Counted from the stretch's first letter, positions 51,448 to 59,848 are shown. The stretch is 64,000 bases of DNA from an uncultured Actinomycetes bacterium (GCA_903871335.1 CAIQGE010000025.1:124001-188000), one strand, 5' to 3'. Program-made: numbers and translations. Notes: generated from the sequence alone by a model not told the origin.

Positions 51448-53097
51448 GTGAGCGTACCCAGCCCGAGTGATGTGCAGGCCACCTTCGTTGCCACGTTGAT
51501 GGACGAGTGGATCCTCGCGGGCGTGACCGACGCCGTCGTGTGTCCCGGTTCACGGTCCACGCCTCTCGCATTGGCGGTGGCCGCGCGAGCCGAAGTCTCC
51601 GTGCACGTGCGAATTGACGAGCGGTCGGCGGCTTTTTTCGCTCTGGGTCGGGCCTTGCGAACGCAACGTCCCGTCCTGATCATCGTGACGAGTGGCACGG
51701 CCGCCATGGAGTTGCACGCGGCCATCGCCGAGGCAGATCTGGCGGGCGTTCCGCTCATCGTGATTACTGCCGATCGACCACCGGAACTTCACGGTGTGGG
51801 GGCGCCGCAAACCGTGCGACAACGAGAACTCTATGGTCCGCTCGTACGCCGGTTCGAAGAACCCGGCGTCGCGCGCAGTGAAGCCTCGTCGAGCTGGCGA
51901 CCGCTCGCGAGGCGCATGTTTGACGCGGCGACTGGGGTCCATCCGGGACCCGTGCATCTCAACGCGGCGTTCATCGAGCCGCTCGTGGGTGTCGTTCAGG
52001 ACGTGCCCGCACCTCGTGGTGCGCAGTCGTGGCGCGAACGTCGTCACACCCCGACGATGTGGTCGCACGACGAGGCGGGACGACGCGTCCTGGCGGTGGT
52101 GGGCCAGGGGGTCTCGTCAGATTTCCTCCGGGCTGCCGAACGGCTCGAGTGGGTGGTCCTCGGCGATGCCTCCGTGTCGGGCGGCGTGGCACACTTTGAC
52201 GCCATCTTGCGCTCGGACGCCGTTGCTGCCTCGTTGCGGCCCGATGTGGTCATTCGAACAGGTGGACTACCGGCATCCAAGGTCCTACAACAGCGACTGC
52301 GTGAATGGGGTGCCCCGACTGTTGGATTGACGACTGGTGCGCCCTTGGCGGATCCCGACGGACTCGTCAGCACGGTCGTGTCCACGACGCTGATTGACGT
52401 CGTCGCGTCGGCGGCGGCGTCGAGCGACTACCGATCACGCTGGAGTGAATTCTCCCGTCGTGCCTCACGCGTCGTCGAGTCCTTTGATGGCAACGATCTC
52501 GACGAACCACGTTTGGCGCGTCGTCTCGTGAAGTACGCCGCGAAGAATGACATTCCGTTGACCGTGGGTTCGTCGATGCCGGTTCGTGAAATTGAATGGT
52601 GGGCGACGGCGCATCGTGGACCGATCTACGCGAATCGTGGTGCGAACGGTATCGACGGTGTCACTTCTACGGCACTCGGCGTCGCTTCGGGCTCGCGCGG
52701 CATGGCGCTGGTCGGCGACATCACTTTCCTGCATGACGTGAGTGCGCTGACGGACGGCATGGGTGTAGCGGGGGGTTCGTGCGCCATCGTTGTGGCGAAC
52801 AACGGGGGAGGCGGAATTTTCGGTTTTCTCCCACAGGCGACAACGGTTGACGCGGCGGATTTCGAGCAGCTGTTCCTCACGCCGCGCCATCACCATCTGT
52901 CGGCCATCGCCGTGGGCTTCGGCCATCGAGTGAGTGACGTTGCCACCACGGATGCCCTCGACGTCGCACTGGACCACACTTGGGCCTCTCCGGGTCTCCA
53001 CGTCATTGTGGTCCAGGTGCCACCTATTGCGCAGAACGTGACTCGTCACCAAGAAATCAACGATGCAGTAGTGCGAGATGTAGAGGAACTTCTTTGA
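51448..53097 (+). CDS. menD: SEPHCHC synthase MenD (ThDP-dependent)
   Basis: A 549-residue thiamin-diphosphate enzyme catalysing the first committed step of menaquinone synthesis from isochorismate and 2-oxoglutarate. GVTDAVVCPGSRSTPLALA, DERSAAFFALG and GTAAMELHAAIAEADLAGVPLIVITADRPPEL match MenD, and GDITFLHDVSAL ... NNGGGGIFGFLP is the ThDP-binding region. GTG 51448 is preferred over the open frame from 51418. It overlaps the next gene by TTGA. Confidence 0.95.
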   Translation: MSVPSPSDVQATFVATLMDEWILAGVTDAVVCPGSRSTPLALAVAARAEVSVHVRIDERSAAFFALGRALRTQRPVLIIVTSGTAAMELHAAIAEADLAGVPLIVITADRPPELHGVGAPQTVRQRELYGPLVRRFEEPGVARSEASSSWRPLARRMFDAATGVHPGPVHLNAAFIEPLVGVVQDVPAPRGAQSWRERRHTPTMWSHDEAGRRVLAVVGQGVSSDFLRAAERLEWVVLGDASVSGGVAHFDAILRSDAVAASLRPDVVIRTGGLPASKVLQQRLREWGAPTVGLTTGAPLADPDGLVSTVVSTTLIDVVASAAASSDYRSRWSEFSRRASRVVESFDGNDLDEPRLARRLVKYAAKNDIPLTVGSSMPVREIEWWATAHRGPIYANRGANGIDGVTSTALGVASGSRGMALVGDITFLHDVSALTDGMGVAGGSCAIVVANNGGGGIFGFLPQATTVDAADFEQLFLTPRHHHLSAIAVGFGHRVSDVATTDALDVALDHTWASPGLHVIVVQVPPIAQNVTRHQEINDAVVRDVEELL

Positions 53098-53831
53098 TCG
53101 CGACCCTTCCGTCGTCGCTGATCGCCGCGATTCCTGTGGCCATTGCGGCGGGGTTGATCTCTTTTCTCTCACCGTGCGTCCTGCCGCTTGTCCCGGGCTA
53201 TCTCGCGTTCCTCGGCGGATCACTCGGGACCAGCGGTGCGCGCCGCACGGGTCGAACGCTGGTCGGTGCCAGTGCCTTCATTTTGGGTTTCACCTTGGTC
53301 TTCGTGTCCTACGGAGCTCTGTTCGGACAAATCGGCAACACGTTGCGCAGCGACCAGCGCACTATTTCGGTGGTTTTTGGTGTTCTGACGATCATCATGG
53401 GGATGTTCTTCGCGGGTTGGCTGCCGTCAGCCTGGTTGACGCGGGAGCGCCGCATTCACTATTTGCCGTCGGCAACCGTGATCGGGGCTTTTCTTCTGGG
53501 ATTCTTTTTCGGCGTGGGCTGGTCACCGTGCCTGGGTCCCACACTGAGCGCGATTCTCGGTATTGAGGTGTCATCCTCGGGCGCCACGGCACTCCGTGGC
53601 TCCATTCTGGCTTTCTTCTACTGTTTCGGACTCGGAATTCCGTTCCTCGTCTTTGCGATTGCCGGGGAGTGGGCGTCATCAGCGTCGAGGTGGTTACGCC
53701 GTCATCAACGGCTCATCGGCGTTACCGGTGGAGTGGTCTTGATTGTCATCGGCATCTTGGAAGTGACCGGGGTGTGGAATGACTGCGTGATCTATTTGCA
53801 AGATCACTTGTACGTCAATCTCCCTCTGTGA
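53094..53831 (+). CDS. ccdA: CcdA-type thiol-disulfide transporter
   Basis: A 245-residue membrane protein. ISFLSPCVLPLVPGYLAFLGG is the CcdA/DsbD signature with the first redox Cys in a PCxLP context, and GWSPCLGPTLSAIL has the second. It carries electrons across the membrane for cytochrome c maturation or other extracytoplasmic reductants. About six helices. It starts TTG, overlapping the menD stop. Co-location with menD links it to respiratory-chain assembly, in keeping with the SCO1-domain protein near 62-64 kb. Confidence 0.92.
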   Translation: MIATLPSSLIAAIPVAIAAGLISFLSPCVLPLVPGYLAFLGGSLGTSGARRTGRTLVGASAFILGFTLVFVSYGALFGQIGNTLRSDQRTISVVFGVLTIIMGMFFAGWLPSAWLTRERRIHYLPSATVIGAFLLGFFFGVGWSPCLGPTLSAILGIEVSSSGATALRGSILAFFYCFGLGIPFLVFAIAGEWASSASRWLRRHQRLIGVTGGVVLIVIGILEVTGVWNDCVIYLQDHLYVNLPL

Positions 53832-53848
53832 GACCGCGGGGCGCCTCG

Positions 53849-53854
53849 TAGACT
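53849..53854 (+). promoter_or_regulatory. -10 box for leaderless tyrS transcript
   Basis: TAGACT, six bases before ATG 53861; no ribosome-binding site in between. Confidence 0.55.
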
Positions 53855-53860
53855 TCACCC

Positions 53861-55144
53861 ATGACATTGCGCGATGACCTGAAATTCCGTGGCCTCGTGC
53901 ATCAGGTAACTGATGACACCGTCCTCGACCAACTTTCGGCCGGTGGTGTCACGGTCTACGCCGGATTCGACCCCACCGCCACGTCACTACACCTCGGACA
54001 CTTGTTGCAAATGTGCACTCTTCGACGAGTGCAGTTGGCTGGAAATCGACCGATTGCTCTCGCGGGTGGCGGCACCGGCATGATCGGCGACCCGAGCTTC
54101 AAGGATTCTGAACGCAAACTATTGAGCGTTGAAGAACTGGAGTACAACGTCTCCTGCATTCGCGAACAACTCAGCCGGTTTCTTGATTTCTCTCCCGCCG
54201 CCGGCGCGAGTCAAGCACTCTTGTTGGACAATGCATCGTGGCTGACCACGATCTCGTTGACTGATTTTCTGCGCGACGTGGGCAAGCACGTCACGGTGAA
54301 CCAGATGATCGCGAAGGACTCGGTCAAGAGTCGCCTTGATCGTGACGACGTGGGCTTGTCGTTCACTGAATTCAGTTACATGTTGCTGCAGGCCTACGAC
54401 TTCTACCGCTTGCACGTCGACCACGACTGCACGTTGCAAATCGGCGGTTCGGATCAATGGGGCAACATCACCGTGGGAACAGACCTCGTTCGCAAGATGG
54501 CGGGAGCGCAGGTCTTTGGGCTCACGTCACCGCTGCTCCTGAGGTCGGACGGAAAGAAGTTTGGTAAATCCGAAGGTGGCAACGAAAACGTGTGGTTGGA
54601 TGCAGCGCGGACGTCGCCGTTCAAACTCCACCAATTTCTTCTCAATTGTGACGACGCACTGATCCCGCAGCTTCTACGGTTCTTTACCTTCCTCGACCAC
54701 GACACGATCCTCGGTCTGGATGAGTCTGTGCGGAATGAACCTCAGCGACGGGCGGCGCAACGAGCATTGGCCAACGATGTGGTCACGATGGTCCACGGCG
54801 CACCGGCCGCCCTGGCAGCCGAACGCGCGGGTGAAGCTCTGTTTTCTGAGGCGATCGCCGAACTCGACGAACGGACCCTGCTCGACGTGACGTCGGACGC
54901 CCCCTCGAGTACGTGGTCCCGCACCGAACTGGGGGAGGGTGTTGATCCAGTGGATCTACTTGTTCGCTGCGAGCTCGCGTCCTCACGAGGCGAGGCGCGT
55001 CGTTTCCTCGATCAAGGAGGCGTGTACGTCAATAACGTCCGCATCGACGCGACGGCACCCGTCAGCCTGACGTCGGCCTTGCACGATCGTTACTTGATCC
55101 TGCGACGTGGTCGACGTTCGACGCACGTGGTTGTCGTCGGGTGA
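53861..55144 (+). CDS. tyrS: Tyrosyl-tRNA synthetase TyrS
   Basis: A 427-residue class Ic synthetase. DPTATSLHLGHLLQM carries the HIGH motif (HLGH), QIGGSDQWGNI the tyrosine pocket, KFGKSEGGN the KMSKS loop, and the C-terminus (LLVRCELASSRGEARRFLDQGGVYVNNVRID) an S4 RNA-binding domain that reads the anticodon arm. It charges tRNA-Tyr. The stop overlaps the lipoprotein gene's GTG by four bases. Confidence 0.97.
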   Translation: MTLRDDLKFRGLVHQVTDDTVLDQLSAGGVTVYAGFDPTATSLHLGHLLQMCTLRRVQLAGNRPIALAGGGTGMIGDPSFKDSERKLLSVEELEYNVSCIREQLSRFLDFSPAAGASQALLLDNASWLTTISLTDFLRDVGKHVTVNQMIAKDSVKSRLDRDDVGLSFTEFSYMLLQAYDFYRLHVDHDCTLQIGGSDQWGNITVGTDLVRKMAGAQVFGLTSPLLLRSDGKKFGKSEGGNENVWLDAARTSPFKLHQFLLNCDDALIPQLLRFFTFLDHDTILGLDESVRNEPQRRAAQRALANDVVTMVHGAPAALAAERAGEALFSEAIAELDERTLLDVTSDAPSSTWSRTELGEGVDPVDLLVRCELASSRGEARRFLDQGGVYVNNVRIDATAPVSLTSALHDRYLILRRGRRSTHVVVVG

Positions 55145-55578
55145 AGCGTTCGATTGTCGTCGCGATGCTGGGTGCCTTGCTGCTGGCGGGTTGCGGGACG
55201 ATCACTGCCTCGCAGTCCGTGCGAAATTGGACGAAGCAGGCAAATTTCGCCTCAAATACCCGCACGCTCGTCAACGACGCAAAGACCTCAGTGGGTCAGC
55301 TGCGTAGTGCGACCACGGCCGCTCCCGTTCTGCACACGGTCTGTGGCGTTCTACTCACTGATACGGAGGCAGCCAACGCGTCGTTGCCCAGTCCCGACAC
55401 CCAAGCCAACAACTGGCTGGCCCCGGCGTACATCAATCTCGGCGCGGGCGCGAACACGTGTTACAACGCAGCGGGGAATCCTCGATTGCGAGCCAAGGCC
55501 ATTGCCTATCTTCGCCACGGTGTCGCGCAACTCAGTTTCGGCGCCCTGCGTTTGGCGTCGGCGACCGCCGGGCCGTGA
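55141..55578 (+). CDS. Small predicted lipoprotein
   Basis: A 145-residue protein with a signal peptide ending in LLLAGCGTI: lipobox LAGC, lipidated at Cys18. The mature part is Ala/Asn/Thr-rich and contains two more Cys (in VCGVLL and TCYNAAG) that could form a disulfide. I do not recognise the family. It starts GTG overlapping the tyrS stop and overlaps the next gene by GTGA, so it lies in the tyrS operon. Confidence 0.75.
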   Translation: MKRSIVVAMLGALLLAGCGTITASQSVRNWTKQANFASNTRTLVNDAKTSVGQLRSATTAAPVLHTVCGVLLTDTEAANASLPSPDTQANNWLAPAYINLGAGANTCYNAAGNPRLRAKAIAYLRHGVAQLSFGALRLASATAGP

Positions 55579-56126
55579 GCCTCAACCACCTGACCAGCGT
55601 CGAAGGGGCTGAGGAACTACGACGACGCGTGTTGTGGAGTGTACCGACGGCACTAGCGGTCCTCGGGTGCGTGACGGCGGAGGGGCAACCCCACTTGATG
55701 AACGTGTCGTGGGTGACGCCGGCGGCGCATTCGCCGACGAGGCTCGTCTTCGCCGTGGAGTCAACCGCGAGGTCGAATGCAATTCTCCACGACTCAGCGT
55801 GCTTTGCGCTGAGTCTGCTGGACGTCGAACAACGCGCGCTAGGGCGTGCCTTTGTGAAACCACACCTCGAATGGTGGGCTGGCCCGCCGGAGAGCGTGGC
55901 CGGACACCCGATTGCCCGCAGCGCGCGTCACGCCCCTTTTCTTTGTAGCGCCGTCGCGGTGCTCGCCGGATCGGCAACGATGATCTCGGACCTCGGCTCG
56001 CATCATCTGTGGCTCGGAACTGTCGAAGAGGTGGCGTCGACCGAGGAGATCGTGAGCGGACCAGCGTCCGCCCATGCGGTGCGAATTCTGGGCGTGCACG
56101 ACACGCGGATGAACTACGGCGATTAG
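55575..56126 (+). CDS. Flavin reductase-like FMN-binding protein
   Basis: A 183-residue protein with the split-barrel flavin reductase fold. VTAEGQPHLMNVSWVTPAA is the FMN-contact strand, then RLVFAVESTARSNAILHDSACFALSLLD, typical of the family. It would reduce free flavin or act as the reductase part of a monooxygenase. No partner oxygenase is visible nearby. Its GTG overlaps the preceding lipoprotein stop, and its own stop overlaps the convergent 56123 gene's stop. Confidence 0.82.
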   Translation: MSLNHLTSVEGAEELRRRVLWSVPTALAVLGCVTAEGQPHLMNVSWVTPAAHSPTRLVFAVESTARSNAILHDSACFALSLLDVEQRALGRAFVKPHLEWWAGPPESVAGHPIARSARHAPFLCSAVAVLAGSATMISDLGSHHLWLGTVEEVASTEEIVSGPASAHAVRILGVHDTRMNYGD

Positions 56127-56347
56127 TCGTTGCGCGGACGCAGATCGATCTCCAGGCGAAGAATGCCGTCGTCGAGGGTGGCAACCGCGTCACCAATCAT
56201 CGCGTAATCCTGGAAGTCCAAGCGAGCGGCCTCGATGAAGCGCTGGCGCTCCGGGCCCTCCACGGGAGGAAGTCCACGCTTACGGACGGCCTCCGCTCGT
56301 GCCTGGAAGCGTTGGATCATGTCGGCGGGGTCAAAGTTGTTAGCCAC
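56123..56347 (-). CDS. Small conserved-type protein of unknown function
   Basis: A 74-residue soluble, charged protein: NFDPADMIQRFQARAEAVRKRGLPPVEGPERQRFIEAARLDFQDYAMIGDAV, ending in DGILRLEIDLRP. It looks like an actinobacterial short protein with an alpha-helical N-terminus and a C-terminal beta hairpin. I do not know its function. A -10 box six bases before the GTG supports that it is expressed. Confidence 0.6.
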   Translation of the reverse strand: MANNFDPADMIQRFQARAEAVRKRGLPPVEGPERQRFIEAARLDFQDYAMIGDAVATLDDGILRLEIDLRPRND

Positions 56348-56353
56348 GCTGGA

Positions 56354-56359
56354 ATGTTA
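56354..56359 (-). promoter_or_regulatory. -10 box of the 56347 gene
   Basis: TAACAT on the minus strand, six bases before GTG 56347; leaderless start. Confidence 0.5.
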
Positions 56360-56461
56360 CGGGCCGTCATCGTCAGGGTGTCGAGTTGGTAACATGGTCC
56401 CGCAGCGCACGGCGTGCGCGAGGCCGCCGCCGGTTCGGCCTGCGGTCAGTGAGGAGTTGAC

Positions 56462-56674
56462 GTGAAAAAAGGCCGCCACCGTCGGTTTGTAGAAGCACGT
56501 GAATTAAAGCGCTCTGTCGGACCGCGCGCCACCACGTGTGAAGAGTGTGGTGCGGAGCCTGAGGACGTTCACGCAGAGTGGTGCTTGGCCGAAGAGGATC
56601 GCTACGAAGAAATTCTGGGGAATCTCCCGCGCACCGTGTCGCTAGAAGATGACCCGCTCGCAGCGGAAGGCTAA
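56462..56674 (+). CDS. Small Cys-motif protein, possible zinc ribbon
   Basis: A 70-residue protein with CEECGAEPEDVHAEWC: one CxxC pair plus a third Cys 12 residues on, a partial zinc-ribbon-like arrangement. N-terminus basic (MKKGRHRRF), C-terminus acidic. Start GTG 56462 with GAGGAG upstream. The last four bases overlap the stop of the convergent 56671 gene. Function unknown. Confidence 0.6.
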   Translation: MKKGRHRRFVEARELKRSVGPRATTCEECGAEPEDVHAEWCLAEEDRYEEILGNLPRTVSLEDDPLAAEG

Positions 56675-57411
56675 TTCTTCTTGCGGATCGCCGGATGAGC
56701 GAGTCGCGTGACCTGCGGTTGTGAGCGTCGAAATTCCAAGTAGGCGTACAGACGGTCATAGACCTTTTGTCCAATCATGGCGACCAGTTCGTCGCGCATG
56801 CCGTCCACCACACGTTGGTTGCCGACAAATGCGTCAGGCGATTCGGTGCACCACCAATGAAAATCGTCGCCACCTTCTCCCCAATGGGAGCGGTCCCACT
56901 GACGAATCGTCGTGGTCACGTGGCCCCGCTCGTCGGCTTCCTCGTCACGTCGTAGTGGCAGCTGCCAGCAGACTTCGGGCTTGAGCGGAATGTACGACTC
57001 GTTCGTATCCATCGCGAGCACGTGGAGTGCACAACCCGGACCACGTGCGAAACCCGGACGATTCAAGAAGATGCACGCGTCCTGAACCAATCGAGTGACA
57101 ATTTCACCGTTCTTTTTGACCCGGGTCGTGCCGTTCTTGCCCTTGCTCTTGAATTGCCACTGATCCTCGGTGAGCCGTTTGGCGGCCTTTTCGACGCGTC
57201 GTTGGTCCTTCTCGTCGACGAAATGGGCCCCGTAGCTGCAGCATCCTTGGACGAGCTCCTCCGCCGGTCCCGTCAGCACGCCTTGGCACCCCGCGCCAAA
57301 GATGCACGTCCAATTACTTTCGAGGAAGGTCACGTCGAACACCCAGGTCTGTTCGCGTCGTTCGTCTTCGAAACTGATCCATTCGCGCGCGTCGGCGGGT
57401 ACTTGAGTCAC
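56671..57411 (-). CDS. Cysteine-rich cytoplasmic protein, YkgJ/DUF3109-like
   Basis: A 246-residue protein with at least eight Cys residues, in motifs WTCIFGAGCQGVLTG, GCCSYGA, RLVQDACIFLN, PGCALHVL, KPEVCWQLP and WWCTESP. The arrangement resembles Zn/Fe-chelating cysteine-cluster proteins (YkgJ/DUF3109-like), but I cannot confirm the family. No signal peptide. A -10 box lies six bases before its GTG. Divergent from nfuA, which makes a metal- or cluster-related role plausible, as inference only. Confidence 0.6.
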   Translation of the reverse strand: MTQVPADAREWISFEDERREQTWVFDVTFLESNWTCIFGAGCQGVLTGPAEELVQGCCSYGAHFVDEKDQRRVEKAAKRLTEDQWQFKSKGKNGTTRVKKNGEIVTRLVQDACIFLNRPGFARGPGCALHVLAMDTNESYIPLKPEVCWQLPLRRDEEADERGHVTTTIRQWDRSHWGEGGDDFHWWCTESPDAFVGNQRVVDGMRDELVAMIGQKVYDRLYAYLEFRRSQPQVTRLAHPAIRKKN

Positions 57412-57417
57412 GCAGCG

Positions 57418-57423
57418 AAACTA
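57418..57423 (-). promoter_or_regulatory. -10 box for leaderless transcript of the Cys-rich gene
   Basis: TAGTTT on the minus strand, six bases before GTG 57411. Confidence 0.45.
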
Positions 57424-57453
57424 GTGGGCGTAACGAGACGAGACGTGCACCTC

Positions 57454-57459
57454 TACACT
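57454..57459 (+). promoter_or_regulatory. -10 box of nfuA
   Basis: TACACT, seven bases before ATG 57467. Faces the divergent -10 at 57418-57423. Confidence 0.5.
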
Positions 57460-57466
57460 TTTCGAC

Positions 57467-58114
57467 ATGACCGCCATTGAGTCCGAACAAATCCTGACAC
57501 TCACTCCTGAGGCCTACGACATCGTGCTCGACGCCCTCCACAAGGAGGACGCCACTGGTGAGCTGGCATTGTTCGTCGAAGTCACCGGCATCGCCCGCGG
57601 GGGATATACGTACGACTTGTACTTTTCCGAAGTGGCGGACAGCGCGGACGAGACGGTTGTGCAGAAAGAAGACGGCCTCACCATCGTGATCCCGACCGCC
57701 AGCGCGGACAAGTTGCGCGGTAGTCGCCTCGAATTCTCTCGTGATGGCGGCGGTGGATTGGTGCTCGTGAACCCGAATGGTCCTTCGCCGGAAGAAGCGA
57801 ATCCGGGCGTCCCGCCCGAGGTGCTCGCGAAGGGTCTCGATTTTGATCTCGCGAAGCGCGCCGTATTGGTTCTGGAGCAACACGTAAATCCGTCGATCGC
57901 GAGTCACGGCGGACGCGCGGACCTGGTGGCCCTCGACGACGAGAAGATGGTCGCGTTCGTTCGCCTCTCCGGCGGTTGCCAGGGTTGTGCGATGAGTCGC
58001 ATGACCTTGTCGCAAGGCATTGAGGTCACACTCAAAGAACAACTCCCGGAACTCGTGGGCGTCGTTGACGTCACCGATCACACGTCCGGAGAGAATCCCT
58101 TCTACACGAACTAG
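57467..58114 (+). CDS. nfuA: NfuA-type Fe-S cluster carrier protein
   Basis: A 215-residue protein: a degenerate A-type (HesB/IscA-like) N-terminal domain (LTPEAYDIVLDALHKED ... GLTIVIPTASADKL) without its cysteines, and a C-terminal NifU domain with GGCQGCAMSRMTLSQGIE, whose CxxC (CQGC) binds a shared [4Fe-4S] cluster at the dimer interface. It delivers clusters to client enzymes. Length fits NfuA. Lies upstream of aroC, with its own promoter. Confidence 0.92.
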   Translation: MTAIESEQILTLTPEAYDIVLDALHKEDATGELALFVEVTGIARGGYTYDLYFSEVADSADETVVQKEDGLTIVIPTASADKLRGSRLEFSRDGGGGLVLVNPNGPSPEEANPGVPPEVLAKGLDFDLAKRAVLVLEQHVNPSIASHGGRADLVALDDEKMVAFVRLSGGCQGCAMSRMTLSQGIEVTLKEQLPELVGVVDVTDHTSGENPFYTN

Positions 58115-58133
58115 TCGTCGAACGCTGGCGACC

Positions 58134-58139
58134 TAGGCT
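58134..58139 (+). promoter_or_regulatory. -10 box for leaderless aroC transcript
   Basis: TAGGCT, six bases before ATG 58146, beginning the aroC-aroK-aroB-aroQ run. No recognisable -35. Confidence 0.55.
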
Positions 58140-58145
58140 GTACGA

Positions 58146-59336
58146 ATGTTGCGTTACCTCACCGCCGGTGAAAGTCACGGTCCCGCGCTGACCGTCATCG
58201 TGGAAGGGCTGCCCGCCGGCCTTCCGATTGACGTCGCGGGCATTGGTGACGAACTCGCGCGCCGTCGACTCGGATACGGACGAGGCCCTCGCATGCGTTT
58301 TGAGCGCGACGAGATTCGCATCCTCGGCGGTGTCCGGCACGGACGAACGCTCGGGTCGCCCGTCGCTATTGAGATCTTGAACTCCGAGTGGCCCAAGTGG
58401 GAAGAAGAGATGTCCGCGGCGGCCGGAACACCGACCAAAAAACTCACGCAGCCCCGACCCGGTCACGCGGATCTCGTCGGTATGCAGAAGTACGGGTTTG
58501 ATGACGCTCGTGACGTTCTCGAACGTGCGAGCGCTCGTGAAACCGCGGCGCGAGTCGCTGCCGGAGCTCTCGCGAAAGCCTTGCTGGACCAATTGGGTGT
58601 GCGCATCGTCAGCCACGTCGCGCGTATTGGCACGGTGGCGACGGCGAGTTCCCAGCGCCCGGGTCCCGATGACCTCGATGTCGTTGACGAGAACGAAGTT
58701 CGGTGTTTTGACGCCGACGTGGCCCACGCCATGATCGCCGAGATCAAAGCGGCGGCCAAAGAAGGCGATTCCCTCGGCGGAGTAGCGGAAGTTATTGCCT
58801 ATGGCGTGCCCGCCGGGCTTGGTTCGCACGTGCACTGGGACCGCAAGCTGGACGGACTTCTCGCGGGGGCGCTGATGTCCATTCAGGCCGTCAAGGCCGT
58901 GGAAATCGGTGATGGCGCTGAACAAGCTACGCAGAGGGGTTCGGTGGCACACGACGCGATCGCCGTGGACAGCACACAGGCGAAGAGCGGCGGGTACGTC
59001 CGTCGCAGTGACCACGCGGGTGGCCTCGAAGGTGGCATGACCTCCGGTGCACCGGTCATCGCCCGCGTATCGATGAAGCCGCTGGCCTCCCTGAATCGAC
59101 CCGTGCTCGAAACGGTCGATGTGGTGACCAAGGAATCAACGGTCTCCTTCAAGGAACGCACCGACGTGACGGCCGTTCCGGCGCTCGGGGTCGTGGCGGA
59201 GGCCATGGTCGCGCTCGTGCTCGCGAACGAGGCCGTTCGGAAATTCGGTGGCGACTCGGTCGCTGAATTCGTTCGCAACGCGAATTCCTATCTCGAACAC
59301 ATGGGCGAAACACCGAGTAGCGCTCGCGGCGCCTGA
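58146..59336 (+). CDS. aroC: Chorismate synthase AroC
   Basis: A 396-residue FMN-dependent enzyme making chorismate from EPSP. GESHGPALTVIVEGLPAGLPI is the N-terminal signature, GYGRGPRMRFERDEIRILGGVRHGRTLGSPVA the flavin region, and ASARETAARVAAGALAKALL and GLEGGMTSGAPV follow. All key Arg and His residues of the family appear present. Chorismate feeds folate, aromatic amino acids and menaquinone, matching the men genes here. Confidence 0.97.
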   Translation: MLRYLTAGESHGPALTVIVEGLPAGLPIDVAGIGDELARRRLGYGRGPRMRFERDEIRILGGVRHGRTLGSPVAIEILNSEWPKWEEEMSAAAGTPTKKLTQPRPGHADLVGMQKYGFDDARDVLERASARETAARVAAGALAKALLDQLGVRIVSHVARIGTVATASSQRPGPDDLDVVDENEVRCFDADVAHAMIAEIKAAAKEGDSLGGVAEVIAYGVPAGLGSHVHWDRKLDGLLAGALMSIQAVKAVEIGDGAEQATQRGSVAHDAIAVDSTQAKSGGYVRRSDHAGGLEGGMTSGAPVIARVSMKPLASLNRPVLETVDVVTKESTVSFKERTDVTAVPALGVVAEAMVALVLANEAVRKFGGDSVAEFVRNANSYLEHMGETPSSARGA

Positions 59337-59338
59337 GC

Positions 59339-59848
59339 GTGCCTGGCGTCATCCTCGTCGGATTGCCCGGGGTCGGCAAATCGACGGCGGGTCGACAGGT
59401 CGCACAGAAACTGGATCGCTCGTTTCACGACACGGACGACGTTCTCCACGGGCGTTTTGGGCTGAGTAGTGCCGACATGATTCGCACGGTGGGCGTGGAC
59501 GTCTTCCGCCACCGGGAATTCGAAGTTTTACGCGACCTCGTTGCGACGAATGACGTGATTGCGACCGGCGGTGGCATCGTGACGACACGGCCGGCGCGAG
59601 AGCTCTTGCGCGCGACGGGACGAGTCATTTGGCTAGATAGCCCTCCCTCGCTACTGCGCGATCGTGTCGCAACTGGCGATCGACCTCTCCTCGGCGACGA
59701 CGCGGCCCAACGATTGGTCGAACTGGACCTTGAGCGACGACCGTTCTACCAAGAGGTCGCGAGCGCGGTCGTGGACGCGACGAGACCGCTCACCAACGTC
59801 GTATCGCTCATTGTCGAGATCGTGAGAGAGTGGGAAGCGTGCGCGTAA
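59339..59848 (+). CDS. aroK: Shikimate kinase AroK
   Basis: A 169-residue kinase. ILVGLPGVGKSTAGRQVA is the Walker A motif, HDTDDVLHGRFG binds shikimate with its Asp, FRHREFEVLRDL is next, and ATGGGIVT is the GGG loop. Starts GTG 59339, two bases after aroC. Its 3' end overlaps aroB by ten bases. Confidence 0.95.
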   Translation: MPGVILVGLPGVGKSTAGRQVAQKLDRSFHDTDDVLHGRFGLSSADMIRTVGVDVFRHREFEVLRDLVATNDVIATGGGIVTTRPARELLRATGRVIWLDSPPSLLRDRVATGDRPLLGDDAAQRLVELDLERRPFYQEVASAVVDATRPLTNVVSLIVEIVREWEACA

